A stretch of DNA of 64,000 nucleotides from positions 1,054,001 through 1,118,000 of the forward strand of contig NC_033562.1 of assembly GCF_001680005.1 (NCBI RefSeq). Direction: 5' to 3'. The stretch is from Plasmodium coatneyi. Lineage: Eukaryota; Apicomplexa; Aconoidasida; Haemosporida; Plasmodiidae. The position numbers were made by a program, and so were the translations under genes. Below are positions 52,209 to 62,047 of this stretch, piece after piece (the first letter of the stretch is position 1; each line of letters opens with the position of its first letter). The notes under the pieces were generated by a model that did no database searches, was not told where the DNA came from, and was given only the letters and a program-made list of their open reading frames with translations.

Positions 52209-55200
52209 ATGGCAGATAACCCGAACGAAGAAAAGGAAACCGTCCAAGTGACCTCCTGCTGTTGGTTAAGCAAGAGAAAGATAAGCAGCCTAAACAGGAA
52301 CAGGCATAAAGGAAAGGACGGTTCCTCCGGGGGGATCGAAATAAAAGTCCCCAACTTTAACATATGTTTGACCTCGCTAAGTTTGCCAATTATAAAGTTA
52401 AAAAATGACTTGGACCGTATAAGTGAGAATAAGCAGATAACACGGTTGAGGGAGAACAAGGCAAACCAGAGGGGACGTGCAAACAACTCCTTTAATAAAA
52501 AGAGGGAAGACACATCCGATGAGACGTACGGGACATGCGAGGAAGACCCTACGAATGACGATGAAGTATGCTCCATGCTACTTCGGAGCAAGGCTTTTAA
52601 CGAAACTTGGAGAATTATGAACAGCTACATGAACTGCTTTGTTTACAACAGCGTTAACGAAATGGTCGATAGGGAAATAAACTTCCTGAACAGGAACTTG
52701 TGCTTGCGGGATGACAAGGTGTCCCTGCTGATTGTGAAGACGCAGACTTGCCCCTTCGTGAATTTGTTGCAGTACCGGGCGTTATCGCAGAAGTTGAAGG
52801 AGGTGAATGGGTGCGTAGAAGGGGTGACAACGGATGAGCGAAGTGACCGCGAAAAAGAGGCGACCCATCATGTGGGGGATGAAGAGGCTACCTCCCCCCG
52901 AGACGATACAAACACGTTTACATACAAAACGTTTGACAACAGAGTGATGACATACACACTACTACAAAGGCGAAGGCACATAGCGTCCTGCATCGTGAAC
53001 GTCTACACACACGACAGCGTGGAAAGCATACTCATAAGAATTATAAAAAAAATAAACCGCAAATGTTTCATGAAAATTGACAAAAAAAATATGAACGAAT
53101 TATTTCAAAAAATGTTCAAAAAAAAAAAAAAAAAAGTACTTATCATATTTTTAAAAAATTATATCAAATTGAAGTCTTCCATTTTTAGTGGCCTCCTCCT
53201 TTATCTCCTCCATTTGAAAGAAATTAATTCAATAAACATAAGTGTTATAATTACAAATAATTGTGTCCTTTCCGCATTAAGCAACTTGGATTATTCTGTA
53301 AAAAAAAATGTACACGTAAATATATGCAATTTGTATTTAAATTATTATCACTTGATAGAGAATATCATGTTCCATCCATTTTTCAACAACGTCTTGTTTA
53401 AATTGAAAGAATATTCTACATTTATTGATCACCTTTTTTTTTTAAATCATGATATGAGTTTTCTCCAAGTAAAATATTTCTTCTACATGTTCGTGCGAGA
53501 TTTTTTTGACAAGAAAATTTTGTCTTTTCTTAATTTGCCTCTGATTTATTTTTGCAAAATTGGTAAAGGGGGGAAGAACGTACAGATAGAGGATCCTTGT
53601 CCAGAGGGAGGAGAAAAGTACACCAAAAAGTTTAGCACCTTCAAGGGGGAGATATCCAACTATTTGAATGATCTTCACGTCGGGGACCTTCGCCAGAAAT
53701 TTGTATTACTTCTATACGCCAGCAATTTTTATGAGGAACACATTCGCCATTTGAAGTCCAAGGGGAAGCATCACACACTCTACCTCATGAGTGAGGTGTG
53801 CCCATCCGGGGGGGAAGAAAACCTACCAAATGGGCAAAATGGTAGCCCTCCCATGGAGGAACAGCAACGCCAGGAAGGACCCACCACAAGGAAGGGAAAA
53901 AACAAAAGAGCTCTCCTCACGGAGGGGGGAAATCACCACACCGGAGATAAGTCCCATCCGAAATACAAGGAACCTTCCAAAAAGAGGAAAATAAAAAGTG
54001 ACTTCTTTTACAACTGCATAAGGTATCTCAATTTTGCGAAAAGTGAGCGGGCAGAGAACCACCAAGGGGAAGACATTAGTCGAGAAAAGGAAGGCACTGT
54101 GCAGAATGGTGTCTCCCGTTGGACTTCACATGGCAAAAGTGATATTCCAAACAGAGGGATCGGTGAAAGCACCTATCCAGGGGATCCAAAGGAAGATAAG
54201 AATTGCATGCACGAAATAATCCAACTGATGAAAAGGGACTCCATAAAGAGGACACTAAAATCGAGTGATCATTTCCGAAGCTGCTATTTTCAAAATTATG
54301 TTTCGCATAATAACTTGGCGGAATGTCTATCCCCCATGAACAGAATAGTAAACAAAGATTTCGTGGACGACTGTAACTGCATAAAAGTGTATGTCATAAA
54401 TAATCTGACGGAGCATATGAAAGTGGAGCATAACTTCGACAGCCTTGAGGTGCTCAAAAAGGAGTGGAAAAATAATGAGTATTGGAAAATTCAACAGTAC
54501 GAAAAGGTATTGGCAAAAATGGAAAAAAAAATGCACACTGGTAAAGGGGGGAAAAAGAAGGCTCCCCTTGGGAAAGGCGCAATTAAGGCGAACAGCAAAG
54601 GGGGCAACGTGGGGAGAAACGAAAATGGAGGAGAAGTCCACCCTCGAATGGCCCTTCTCTACCTGCAGAAATGCCTTGCAAAATCGATCAGCAAAAGAAT
54701 GATCACACTTTTGTATAAAAAAAAAAAATACAACATATGTCTTTCCATTATCAACATCATTTTAAAAAACATCCCCGCGTACTCCTCCCTGAGAAAAAGA
54801 GTTCACATTCTGAAAGAGTTATTTAAAAAGTACGAAAAGAAATTTTTCATTTACAACGTGAAGGATCTCACCAAGGCAAATGAAGAAATTGAAAAAGAAT
54901 TTAAACAAATGGTAAATACGATTTGCGACATTTTATTAAATCTGTACATGGGAAAAATAAATGTGTTAAAAAAAATACTAAATGATATTTCGTCCTTTTT
55001 GGAAAGCGTCCACTATATTATTAAGTTGGAAAAATACATAACTGAGAAGGAATTTTCCGGATTGGATTTACAAACGTTTGTAAAAAAGCTCAACATTTTA
55101 ATAGTCTTTTTGGATTTGTTTATCAATTTGAAAAAAAAAAAATGTCAAAATAAAAATCCCCCGCATGAGTACCAGAGGGGCAATTCCAATCCAGACAGGG

Positions 55201-56525
55201 GGCTGCCATTTGGGGAGAACAATTCCCACTCAGCAGTAACCACGCATGATGGAGAGTTAAAAAAAATGGGGACCACTTTAATGTGTGACGGGGCGTGTGG
55301 AACGGGGGGGAAAGCAAACCAGCACAGTGGCATCACCACTGTAGAAAGTAGAAACGAAAATGGTGACACACAAAACGTGGCCAATTGCTTGGGAAGGAAG
55401 ATCCATTTGGACAGTTGCCAGTGCCAGCTTGAAAATAACAAATTGGAGAACCTCCTAAGCACAATGAGCGACTCGGACATGGACCTCACTCTGCTCGAAT
55501 ATGTGTTCATCTTTTTTTGCGAATTTTTGTACTTCCTCCTGATGCCGTGTGTTTTTCTACTCCCCTTGGTAAACACATGTATTGCACACGACCATTCCCC
55601 TGACGCACAGGATTTGTTGAAAAAAAATTTGCGAATGAAGCTGCTTCACGTTCTTTACCACAACAAGTTAGAGTTAAAGGATTTGAACAGCCCCATATGT
55701 ATTGGCTCATCAAAGTTCAGCCGCCCCTATAAGGAGGAAAACAATTGTGTACTTGAAAAAGGTCAGAGGGGTGTGGATGCCCCAAATTTGGGAGACCTAC
55801 TAGGAAGGGAAAAAGCCAAAGGGAATATCCACCTCCCGTGTGATATGTTGCAAAAAGGCAGCCAAATGGAAGACATGGTGATTATATTTCACATTGTGCA
55901 GAACTTGAACGCCAGGCACCTTAACGTGTGCAGCATGTTTATTGAGTATATCAAAGTGAAGCTGAACTTCAGGGGTGAAGGGACAGATAGCGGAAAAGAC
56001 GAGCATAGTGACGATAGCGTCAGACGGAGCGGAAGCAAATCTGACCGGAGTAGTGCCATTCGAAGCAATCCCCGTTCGGGCAGAACACATGCACACGACG
56101 CAAGCAACCTCCACTGCGAATCTTTCCAAGAATTGTTCTACAATTTCGTCATTGCAACAATGTCACTTTTTTATTATTTGAAAATTATCCACATTCCATC
56201 CACCTTTGTGAAGGGAAAAGACGAACCACAGATCTCTCAACCATTCAGTTGCAAAGAGAACCACATGATTCGTACGAATACAAATGCAGACTCACCAAAC
56301 GCACAACGTGGTCAGAAGGGTGCTAACGTGTTGATTACGTCTAGGAATGGACGCCTCGATAGTTTGGAGGATGGGACCCAACCAACCAGCGATGAGGAGA
56401 CAGACACACCCGCCATGGAACACGTGAACGGGAATGCAGGTCAGAAATACAAAAATTATATACTGGACATGTTGGGGAGTATGAACATACGAAGGTTGAT
56501 CTTTGGGCGGGGGTACACCGCCTGA
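52209..56525 (+). CDS. large protein, candidate ORC3-like origin recognition subunit (tentative)
   Basis: Single exon, 1438 residues, ATG at 52209. Most of it is low-complexity and basic, but ordered blocks remind me of ORC3. They are FNETWRIMNSYMNCFVYNSVNEMVDREINF near the start (ORC3 has YxxxW..I...I..IL...N...FD), and VLIIFLKNYIKLKSS..LLYLLHL (the VVIxKDxExF strand and helix). After these comes LFFLNHDMSFLQVKYFFYMFVRDFFDKKILSFL, which fits the ORC3 FxxHDxSxxxFxxxLxxxxLxHFxxxPLSxL region well. A late block, FQELFYNFVIATMSLFYYLKII, could be the winged-helix end (FxxALxELxxLGFIK). ORC3 lacks a Walker A motif, and none is visible here. The match is by eye and from memory, and the assignment should be treated as a hypothesis. 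Confidence 0.42.
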   Translation: MADNPNEEKETVQVTSCCWLSKRKISSLNRNRHKGKDGSSGGIEIKVPNFNICLTSLSLPIIKLKNDLDRISENKQITRLRENKANQRGRANNSFNKKREDTSDETYGTCEEDPTNDDEVCSMLLRSKAFNETWRIMNSYMNCFVYNSVNEMVDREINFLNRNLCLRDDKVSLLIVKTQTCPFVNLLQYRALSQKLKEVNGCVEGVTTDERSDREKEATHHVGDEEATSPRDDTNTFTYKTFDNRVMTYTLLQRRRHIASCIVNVYTHDSVESILIRIIKKINRKCFMKIDKKNMNELFQKMFKKKKKKVLIIFLKNYIKLKSSIFSGLLLYLLHLKEINSINISVIITNNCVLSALSNLDYSVKKNVHVNICNLYLNYYHLIENIMFHPFFNNVLFKLKEYSTFIDHLFFLNHDMSFLQVKYFFYMFVRDFFDKKILSFLNLPLIYFCKIGKGGKNVQIEDPCPEGGEKYTKKFSTFKGEISNYLNDLHVGDLRQKFVLLLYASNFYEEHIRHLKSKGKHHTLYLMSEVCPSGGEENLPNGQNGSPPMEEQQRQEGPTTRKGKNKRALLTEGGNHHTGDKSHPKYKEPSKKRKIKSDFFYNCIRYLNFAKSERAENHQGEDISREKEGTVQNGVSRWTSHGKSDIPNRGIGESTYPGDPKEDKNCMHEIIQLMKRDSIKRTLKSSDHFRSCYFQNYVSHNNLAECLSPMNRIVNKDFVDDCNCIKVYVINNLTEHMKVEHNFDSLEVLKKEWKNNEYWKIQQYEKVLAKMEKKMHTGKGGKKKAPLGKGAIKANSKGGNVGRNENGGEVHPRMALLYLQKCLAKSISKRMITLLYKKKKYNICLSIINIILKNIPAYSSLRKRVHILKELFKKYEKKFFIYNVKDLTKANEEIEKEFKQMVNTICDILLNLYMGKINVLKKILNDISSFLESVHYIIKLEKYITEKEFSGLDLQTFVKKLNILIVFLDLFINLKKKKCQNKNPPHEYQRGNSNPDRGLPFGENNSHSAVTTHDGELKKMGTTLMCDGACGTGGKANQHSGITTVESRNENGDTQNVANCLGRKIHLDSCQCQLENNKLENLLSTMSDSDMDLTLLEYVFIFFCEFLYFLLMPCVFLLPLVNTCIAHDHSPDAQDLLKKNLRMKLLHVLYHNKLELKDLNSPICIGSSKFSRPYKEENNCVLEKGQRGVDAPNLGDLLGREKAKGNIHLPCDMLQKGSQMEDMVIIFHIVQNLNARHLNVCSMFIEYIKVKLNFRGEGTDSGKDEHSDDSVRRSGSKSDRSSAIRSNPRSGRTHAHDASNLHCESFQELFYNFVIATMSLFYYLKIIHIPSTFVKGKDEPQISQPFSCKENHMIRTNTNADSPNAQRGQKGANVLITSRNGRLDSLEDGTQPTSDEETDTPAMEHVNGNAGQKYKNYILDMLGSMNIRRLIFGRGYTA

Positions 56526-57803
56526 GGGAGGGCCGTTGAGCCAATTAAAAAAAATATATATATACGCTCCGAAATAGTTGGGCAATTTTTAAGTTCTGTT
56601 CTTTTTTTTTTCCTTTTTTTGTTGCCTTCATTTGGGTGAAACCGCTTTCGCATGCGAAAGTGCACCCCGTGTTGACACATTTAGCGGCTTCACCAAACTC
56701 ATGGACTAATTTTTGGACCACTTAATTTTCCGCCGAATGGTCGGGGTGTGCTGGAAATGCATACACACACATAAACGCTGCGGACAAATGAATATGGGGT
56801 GTATGTGTGTGGGGTTTCCATTTTGCGAAATGCGCACTGCAGAATATGATTATCCGACTGTTTATTCGATGGTATATTTACTTATTTGTGCGTTCGGGGA
56901 GGGGGGACGCTCCTCACGTGCATTGCACTATTTAACTTGGGCTGCTTCCCTAAGCGTGACAACATAGCGTCACAGTGACATGGGGAAAAGTCATCCACCG
57001 ACGTGTGGATAAAATTAGTTTATTTAAACAACTCCTGTGAAGGGAGGAAGAAAAAACACGCATAAAAAAATAGGTCATCATAAAATGACACCATTTTCTT
57101 AATCCTTTAAAAAAATGTTCCCTCATTGCCACCTGAAGCATGGCAGTGGATTTTTTTCCTTTTTTGACCAGGACAAAAAAAGAAAAGGGTTGTGTCCTTC
57201 AATGGGTCATTTAAAATTATATATTTTTTTTAAAGCATGCATTTACGTCGAATTGGACTGTCCATGTGGTTCATGGCTGCTTTTTCCTATCCGCAAACTT
57301 TCCAGTGCTATTCTATGTATGAATATATATGTAGTAAATAGCGCACGCACATAACTATAGGCACATAAATTTACATACTGTATTATATATATGTGCATGC
57401 CGAAGCCACTTTTTTTCATAAGCCCACGTCTGTACAAATGTGCGCTTAGCGGGGGAGACTTTTACTTTCCACTGCGAGCGGGCCATTTTGACTTCTATGC
57501 CACTGGGAGTTGTTGCGCGCTTTTCAAGAAGGCAACCGGTCGGCAGTTTTCTTCACTGTTTAAGTTCCCTTAAATGCATGCAAGCAAATTTTATAAGAAA
57601 AAAGAAAAATGCACATATATTTTTCACATGCAAAGTCATGCATAAACATATAAATAAAATATCTACTGTACATTTCTTTTTATACATTATTTACGCTGCG
57701 AATTATTTTACGGGCATCCCTTTTGTGGCACGTTTTTTTTTTCTTTTTTCCTTATCGCTTTCCCCACCTGTGCTTTGTTTTAATCCTTTCCCATAAATAA
57801 CAG

Positions 57804-57838
<35 letters not shown>

Positions 57839-58154
57839 ACACAAACCCGTGAAATAAAAAGGCAAAGAGTATAATAAATTTGCAGAGTGACTCGAGCCGA
57901 AGCCTCTTCCCTTCACAACAAACGTTCTCGCGCTTTTGCATTTATACATATATTTATTTATAATTATTTATATTTACTTATTTATTTTTGTGTAGTTGCT
58001 CTATTTGCCTTATTAGCTCCTTAATTATTTTTTCTTTTCTTTCCACCTTTGTTTATGTTCCCCTGATTGGGCATTCACTCCACTTCCGCAATAAGGCGCC
58101 CCGCAGCGAATTAAAAAATATATATAAATAATAGAACATCCCCAGTTCCGCAGC
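56526..58154. other. intergenic between two plus-strand genes
   Basis: Contains TA arrays, an A run at about 57804-57834, a TTTATT-rich stretch at 57945-57990, and a TGCATGCA word at 57575. The last 500 bases should be the falstatin promoter and leader. No gene was seen. Confidence 0.55.
57575..57582. promoter_or_regulatory. TGCATGCA palindrome upstream of ICP
   Basis: A perfect TGCATGCA word about 570 bases before the falstatin start codon. SIP2-type AP2 factors bind this core in P. falciparum. Its position in a likely promoter makes it more credible than the intronic copy at 40874, but a single 8-mer is weak evidence. Confidence 0.28.
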
Positions 58155-59878
58155 ATGAAAGTTTCAAGCCTCTGTTGCCTCTTCGTATGTTCCTCCGTTG
58201 CCCATGTGATATCGTGTTCAGGTAAAATTAGCAGAGTGACTTTACGAACGAACAGTTGACTGAATAAGCTCATCCCCTCATGGGCATATAAAAGTATATG
58301 CATTGTGGGCATATTTATATGAGCACATCGCATATATGCAAGCCTATGTGTCCACGCGGTGTCGTCCCTGCTTATGCGATTTACCCATGACACGTATACT
58401 TCTTTATATGGACGCATACACGACGTTGCACATGTATCTCTCATTTGAGTTACAACTCCTTGGGGAAACTCCCCCGGGTTGTACACCCACAATGCATGCC
58501 TTCCTTATGGTGAATAAACCTCATACTACAATCTGCTTGTTTAACTGAGAGAAAAAAAAATGTATATCCATTTTGACACAGTTTATTGGAGTACACCTCC
58601 AAAAGAGTTCCTCCACCTTTTGGTGACAAAAATGTTTTTGCATTTTTTTTTTTTTTTAATTTACATAAAATGTGTTTTGTTTGAGTAATCCTGCGGTAGG
58701 GCACAGTTCTTTCGCGGTTCACCATTGTGGAGCACCCGTGGGGGGGATGGGGGTGGCCGAGCAGCTGTCCCGCTGTGTAGCAAGAAGTAGTTGCAATTAT
58801 GCAACGGGGTCTAGCCCCCATTATATTTTCCATTATACATGGTTCTCTCCACCCGCCACTTTTCGCAGACCAAAACACGTACTCCTTCGATATAGTTAAC
58901 AGGAATACCTGGTACAGTATCGCCAAGAAAATTTTCCAAGGCACGACGCCGTGCAATTTTACGGTGATCCCCTCCAGTTATGTGAATAACTCGGATGCGG
59001 TGGGCAATTCAGACGAGTCCGTTTTGTTGATAAGAAAAAAGATAAACAATCCTAGTGAGGAAGGCGTGCAAAGCACCGTTGAAGGAAACACCACGGATAG
59101 CAGTAGCAACTCCTCCAGTGGCAAGGAACACCCCAAGAAGGAGGAAGAACTCAATTTCAGCACCAATTTCGAAGGAGACGATTACGCCAAATTGAAGAGC
59201 AGTCTTTCCCTTATAGATAAATCCCTACGTGAGGAATCTTCATCAGAAGAGGACACAGAAATGGAAGACGGCAACGTGGGAGTTGTAAATAATGAGGAGA
59301 AAATTACCATGAACATGTCCGAAGAATACATGCCCCAAAATATTTCTGAAGTCCTAGTCGGAGCAGCGGAGGAGGATCGCACCTACGCCTTAAAGGGGGA
59401 TGAGCCATGTGATAGTTACGTCAAATTAGGAGAAATAATAAATAGCACGAATGAAAAAACGATCCAATTTAACTTGCAGAAGAGTAAGGTACTATGTGTG
59501 CAGTTGGAAGCCATTAGTGGAAATGGTTACCTGTGGGCCTTGTTAGGAGTCCATAAGGAGAAGCCCCAAATAAACCCCGAGCAATTCCCAAGAAAAAAAA
59601 TTACCAAGTCGTTTTTCTCAAACGAAATTTCTGTCACGCAACCGAAGGCAATACAGAAGAATTCGAACAACGGAGGTGAAGGTTCTTCCAATTCAGCAGG
59701 ATATGGAAAGCCTCAAGCAAGCGAATATTTGGGAGGATACGTTGGAGGCACATCCACCCTGCAGAGCATGGTTAAGGCACACAAAGCTGGAACCTTTTAC
59801 GTCGTCTATTCGTACTATAGACCCTTCGACCCCACTGCCAATGCGAACACAAAGATTTTGCAGTTGACCGTGTCGTAA
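58155..59878 (+). CDS. ICP: inhibitor of cysteine proteases (falstatin/chagasin family)
   Basis: Two exons, 58155-58221 and 58869-59878, encode 358 residues. Exon 1 encodes only the signal peptide (MKVSSLCCLFVCSSVAHVIS), so the 647-nt phase-1 intron separates it from the mature protein. The chagasin-type inhibitor domain is at the C-terminus, with the three binding loops in order: GNGYLWALLG (NPTTGY-like loop), GGYVGGTSTL (GxGG loop) and YSYYRPFDP (RPW-like loop). A long Ser/Glu/Asn-rich insert precedes it, as in known Plasmodium falstatins. The secreted protein blocks papain-like proteases such as falcipains/vivapains and host cathepsins, and is needed for host cell invasion according to published work on P. 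falciparum. The long intron contains a T run at about 58643-58656. Confidence 0.93.
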
Positions 59879-60731
59879 GGGTGTGCATGTCCCGACCGGA
59901 AGGGTCTTCTTACGCCCTACGGCGTTTTTCCTACGTTGTCACGTCACATTATATCGTTGCTATATTATGGCGCCCCTGCGCTGCTGTGCTTGGCCCTACA
60001 TAAATGTATCATCCGTGTGGTAGCCAAAATGGAGCACCGCAAAAGGATGGGGAAAAAAAAAAAAAAAAAAAAAAAAACGCGGAAATTATATATCACACCA
60101 CGGAAGTATAGTGCAAAAATGGGGTAATGCCCAGATGATTGTTAACAGAAAACAGGGCTTTTTCACTCGAGCAAAATGAAGACATAATAAGCGAGTGTGC
60201 CATTCGTTTTGTTCTTGTCTCGTTCCGTTCAGTTTCGCTGCGTAATTTTTTTTTTTTTTTCCCAATTTTGATGTCTTGTTTATCCTTTTTTCTGTTTATT
60301 CAAACGCACATAGAGAGATTAACGCAACTTTGGCGAAAGCTGTAACTTATGTAAGATATGTTTTCTCTCGACGGTTTTGTTCGATTGTTTGGTTTTCCAC
60401 CTCGAGTGTGATGGCTGCCCGTATGGCGTGCCTTCACTGCGTAAAGAGGATCAAGCGTGACGTTGCACCGCTCATTTAGGGTTTGCCATGCTGTCCACAG
60501 CGAGTCGAAAAGAGGAAAGAAAAGCAGAGGATCCTTTTTAATGATACATACGTACCCCAATTAGTGGTGCTTCATCTGTTGACGCAAAGTGGGTCACACC
60601 CTTTGTACCCGTAAGAGCGTATTTTTTTTCCCTTTTCCTCCTGACGAAATACGGGAAATGGTCGCAGTGTAGAAGCGAAAATGAGTTTTAAAATTGCTCC
60701 TGATAGGTCGAAGTGCTGCGCGGTGATGGTC

Positions 60732-60765
<34 letters not shown>

Positions 60766-61085
60766 AAAGAGGAGAACATAACAATGGGGAAACACATCCC
60801 AACATGCGAATGTGCTGATATGCAAAGAAGCAAAAACTTTCGTGCGTACACCTCCGCTGATGCAAACCATTCAGCTAACCTGCCAAGATGAAAACGACAA
60901 CGATGACAATGGCAGGCAGGCAACGGAGTAAGCAGAAGTAACGTTAAAGCGATCACCAACAGGGGAATCGGCAAGCAATAAAGTCATATATATTTATATC
61001 TACGCGGGGAAGGCACAAATGATGAATGATCCTTTAGAAACCTGCCCCAGAAGAAGGCTTACTTTTCCACCCCCCTGGAGAACAA
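59879..61085. other. intergenic between two plus-strand genes
   Basis: Contains A runs at about 60051-60077 and 60733-60763 and a T run at about 60246-60260. Frames crossing them are poly-Lys or poly-Phe artefacts. No gene was seen. Confidence 0.55.
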
Positions 61086-61886
61086 ATGGAGACGATTAAA
61101 ACATTCGTGCCGCTGGTGGTCGGCTCATACGGACTGACGTTCAGTTCGTACCTGCTTTACCAAAACAAGAAGAAAGAAAGTTGGAAGCAAGTCGATGGCT
61201 ATGTCGATAACGTCACTTTAAAATATTCGAAGAACTTCTTCCAAGGGACGTTCCACCTGAACATAAAATATTTTTTTTACATAAATAAAAAAAAAATTGA
61301 AAACAGTAAGGAGTACAAGATTTTCGTTCATCTGGGCAACCAAGAGAAGGAACAAGTGCAGACAAATGAATACACACGAAATATTTTCGACCAAGTGAGT
61401 AAAGAGAAAAATATAAAAATATGTTACAACCCCGAGGATGCAGAGCAGTCGGAGCCGTTGATATACATTGTGGAAAATGACATTATCACCCGGGAGAAGT
61501 TTGCCAATAGGGTGAAGAGTAAGCTCCTTCGCATAAAAACGGGTGCAAAGAAGTTGCTTCGCTGGGGGGGAGCGGCTGACGGAAACGATGAAAGCGCGGA
61601 AGGTTTGAATAATTCTTCCGCCCCGGTACCCACTAACCAAACGGATAAGACGAAGGAAAACAAAACTGCCGCCACGGTAGCATCCCCGTCCGATGAGAGG
61701 AAGTCAAATGAACGCTCGGAACCTTCGCAGTTCGAAAAAAAGAGGATAAACGCATACGACATAAATAATTTATTCCCGTGGTACATGTTCTCCGGTAGCC
61801 TCTTCCTATTTTTGTCTTTTTTTTTGAAGAAGAGAATTCGCTTTGTGAGAAGGTCAATATTGGAACAAAAAAAAAAAATTGGATGA
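61086..61886 (+). CDS. DUF3592-like protein with two transmembrane helices
   Basis: Single exon, 266 residues, ATG at 61086. A first helix (VPLVVGSYGLTFSSYLLY) is followed by WKQVDGYVDNVTLKY, a beta-rich region with FHLNIKYFFYINKKKIENS, and NIKICYNPEDAEQSEPLIY. This order (WxxVxGxV, then YxYxVxGxxx, then VxYNPxxPxxS) is that of the DUF3592 family of small membrane proteins of unknown function. A charged Asn/Thr/Lys linker leads to a second helix (YMFSGSLFLFLSFFL) and a basic tail (KKRIRFVRRS). The conserved part would then lie between two membrane anchors. No catalytic residues stand out. Its stop is 161 bases from the LepA stop, convergent. Confidence 0.65.
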   Translation: METIKTFVPLVVGSYGLTFSSYLLYQNKKKESWKQVDGYVDNVTLKYSKNFFQGTFHLNIKYFFYINKKKIENSKEYKIFVHLGNQEKEQVQTNEYTRNIFDQVSKEKNIKICYNPEDAEQSEPLIYIVENDIITREKFANRVKSKLLRIKTGAKKLLRWGGAADGNDESAEGLNNSSAPVPTNQTDKTKENKTAATVASPSDERKSNERSEPSQFEKKRINAYDINNLFPWYMFSGSLFLFLSFFLKKRIRFVRRSILEQKKKIG

Positions 61887-62047
61887 CAAAAGGGGGGGAG
61901 TGGCGCAAAAACGACAATGTAATGAGGGTGTAGAAAATACAAATCCAGCCCGAAGGGGAAAAAAAAAAAAAAAAGGGGGAGGGAGCACGACGCTTCCGTG
62001 TGCTTCCGCTAACTATCTCGAGTTGTAGACCCTGTCCAAACTTCTGC

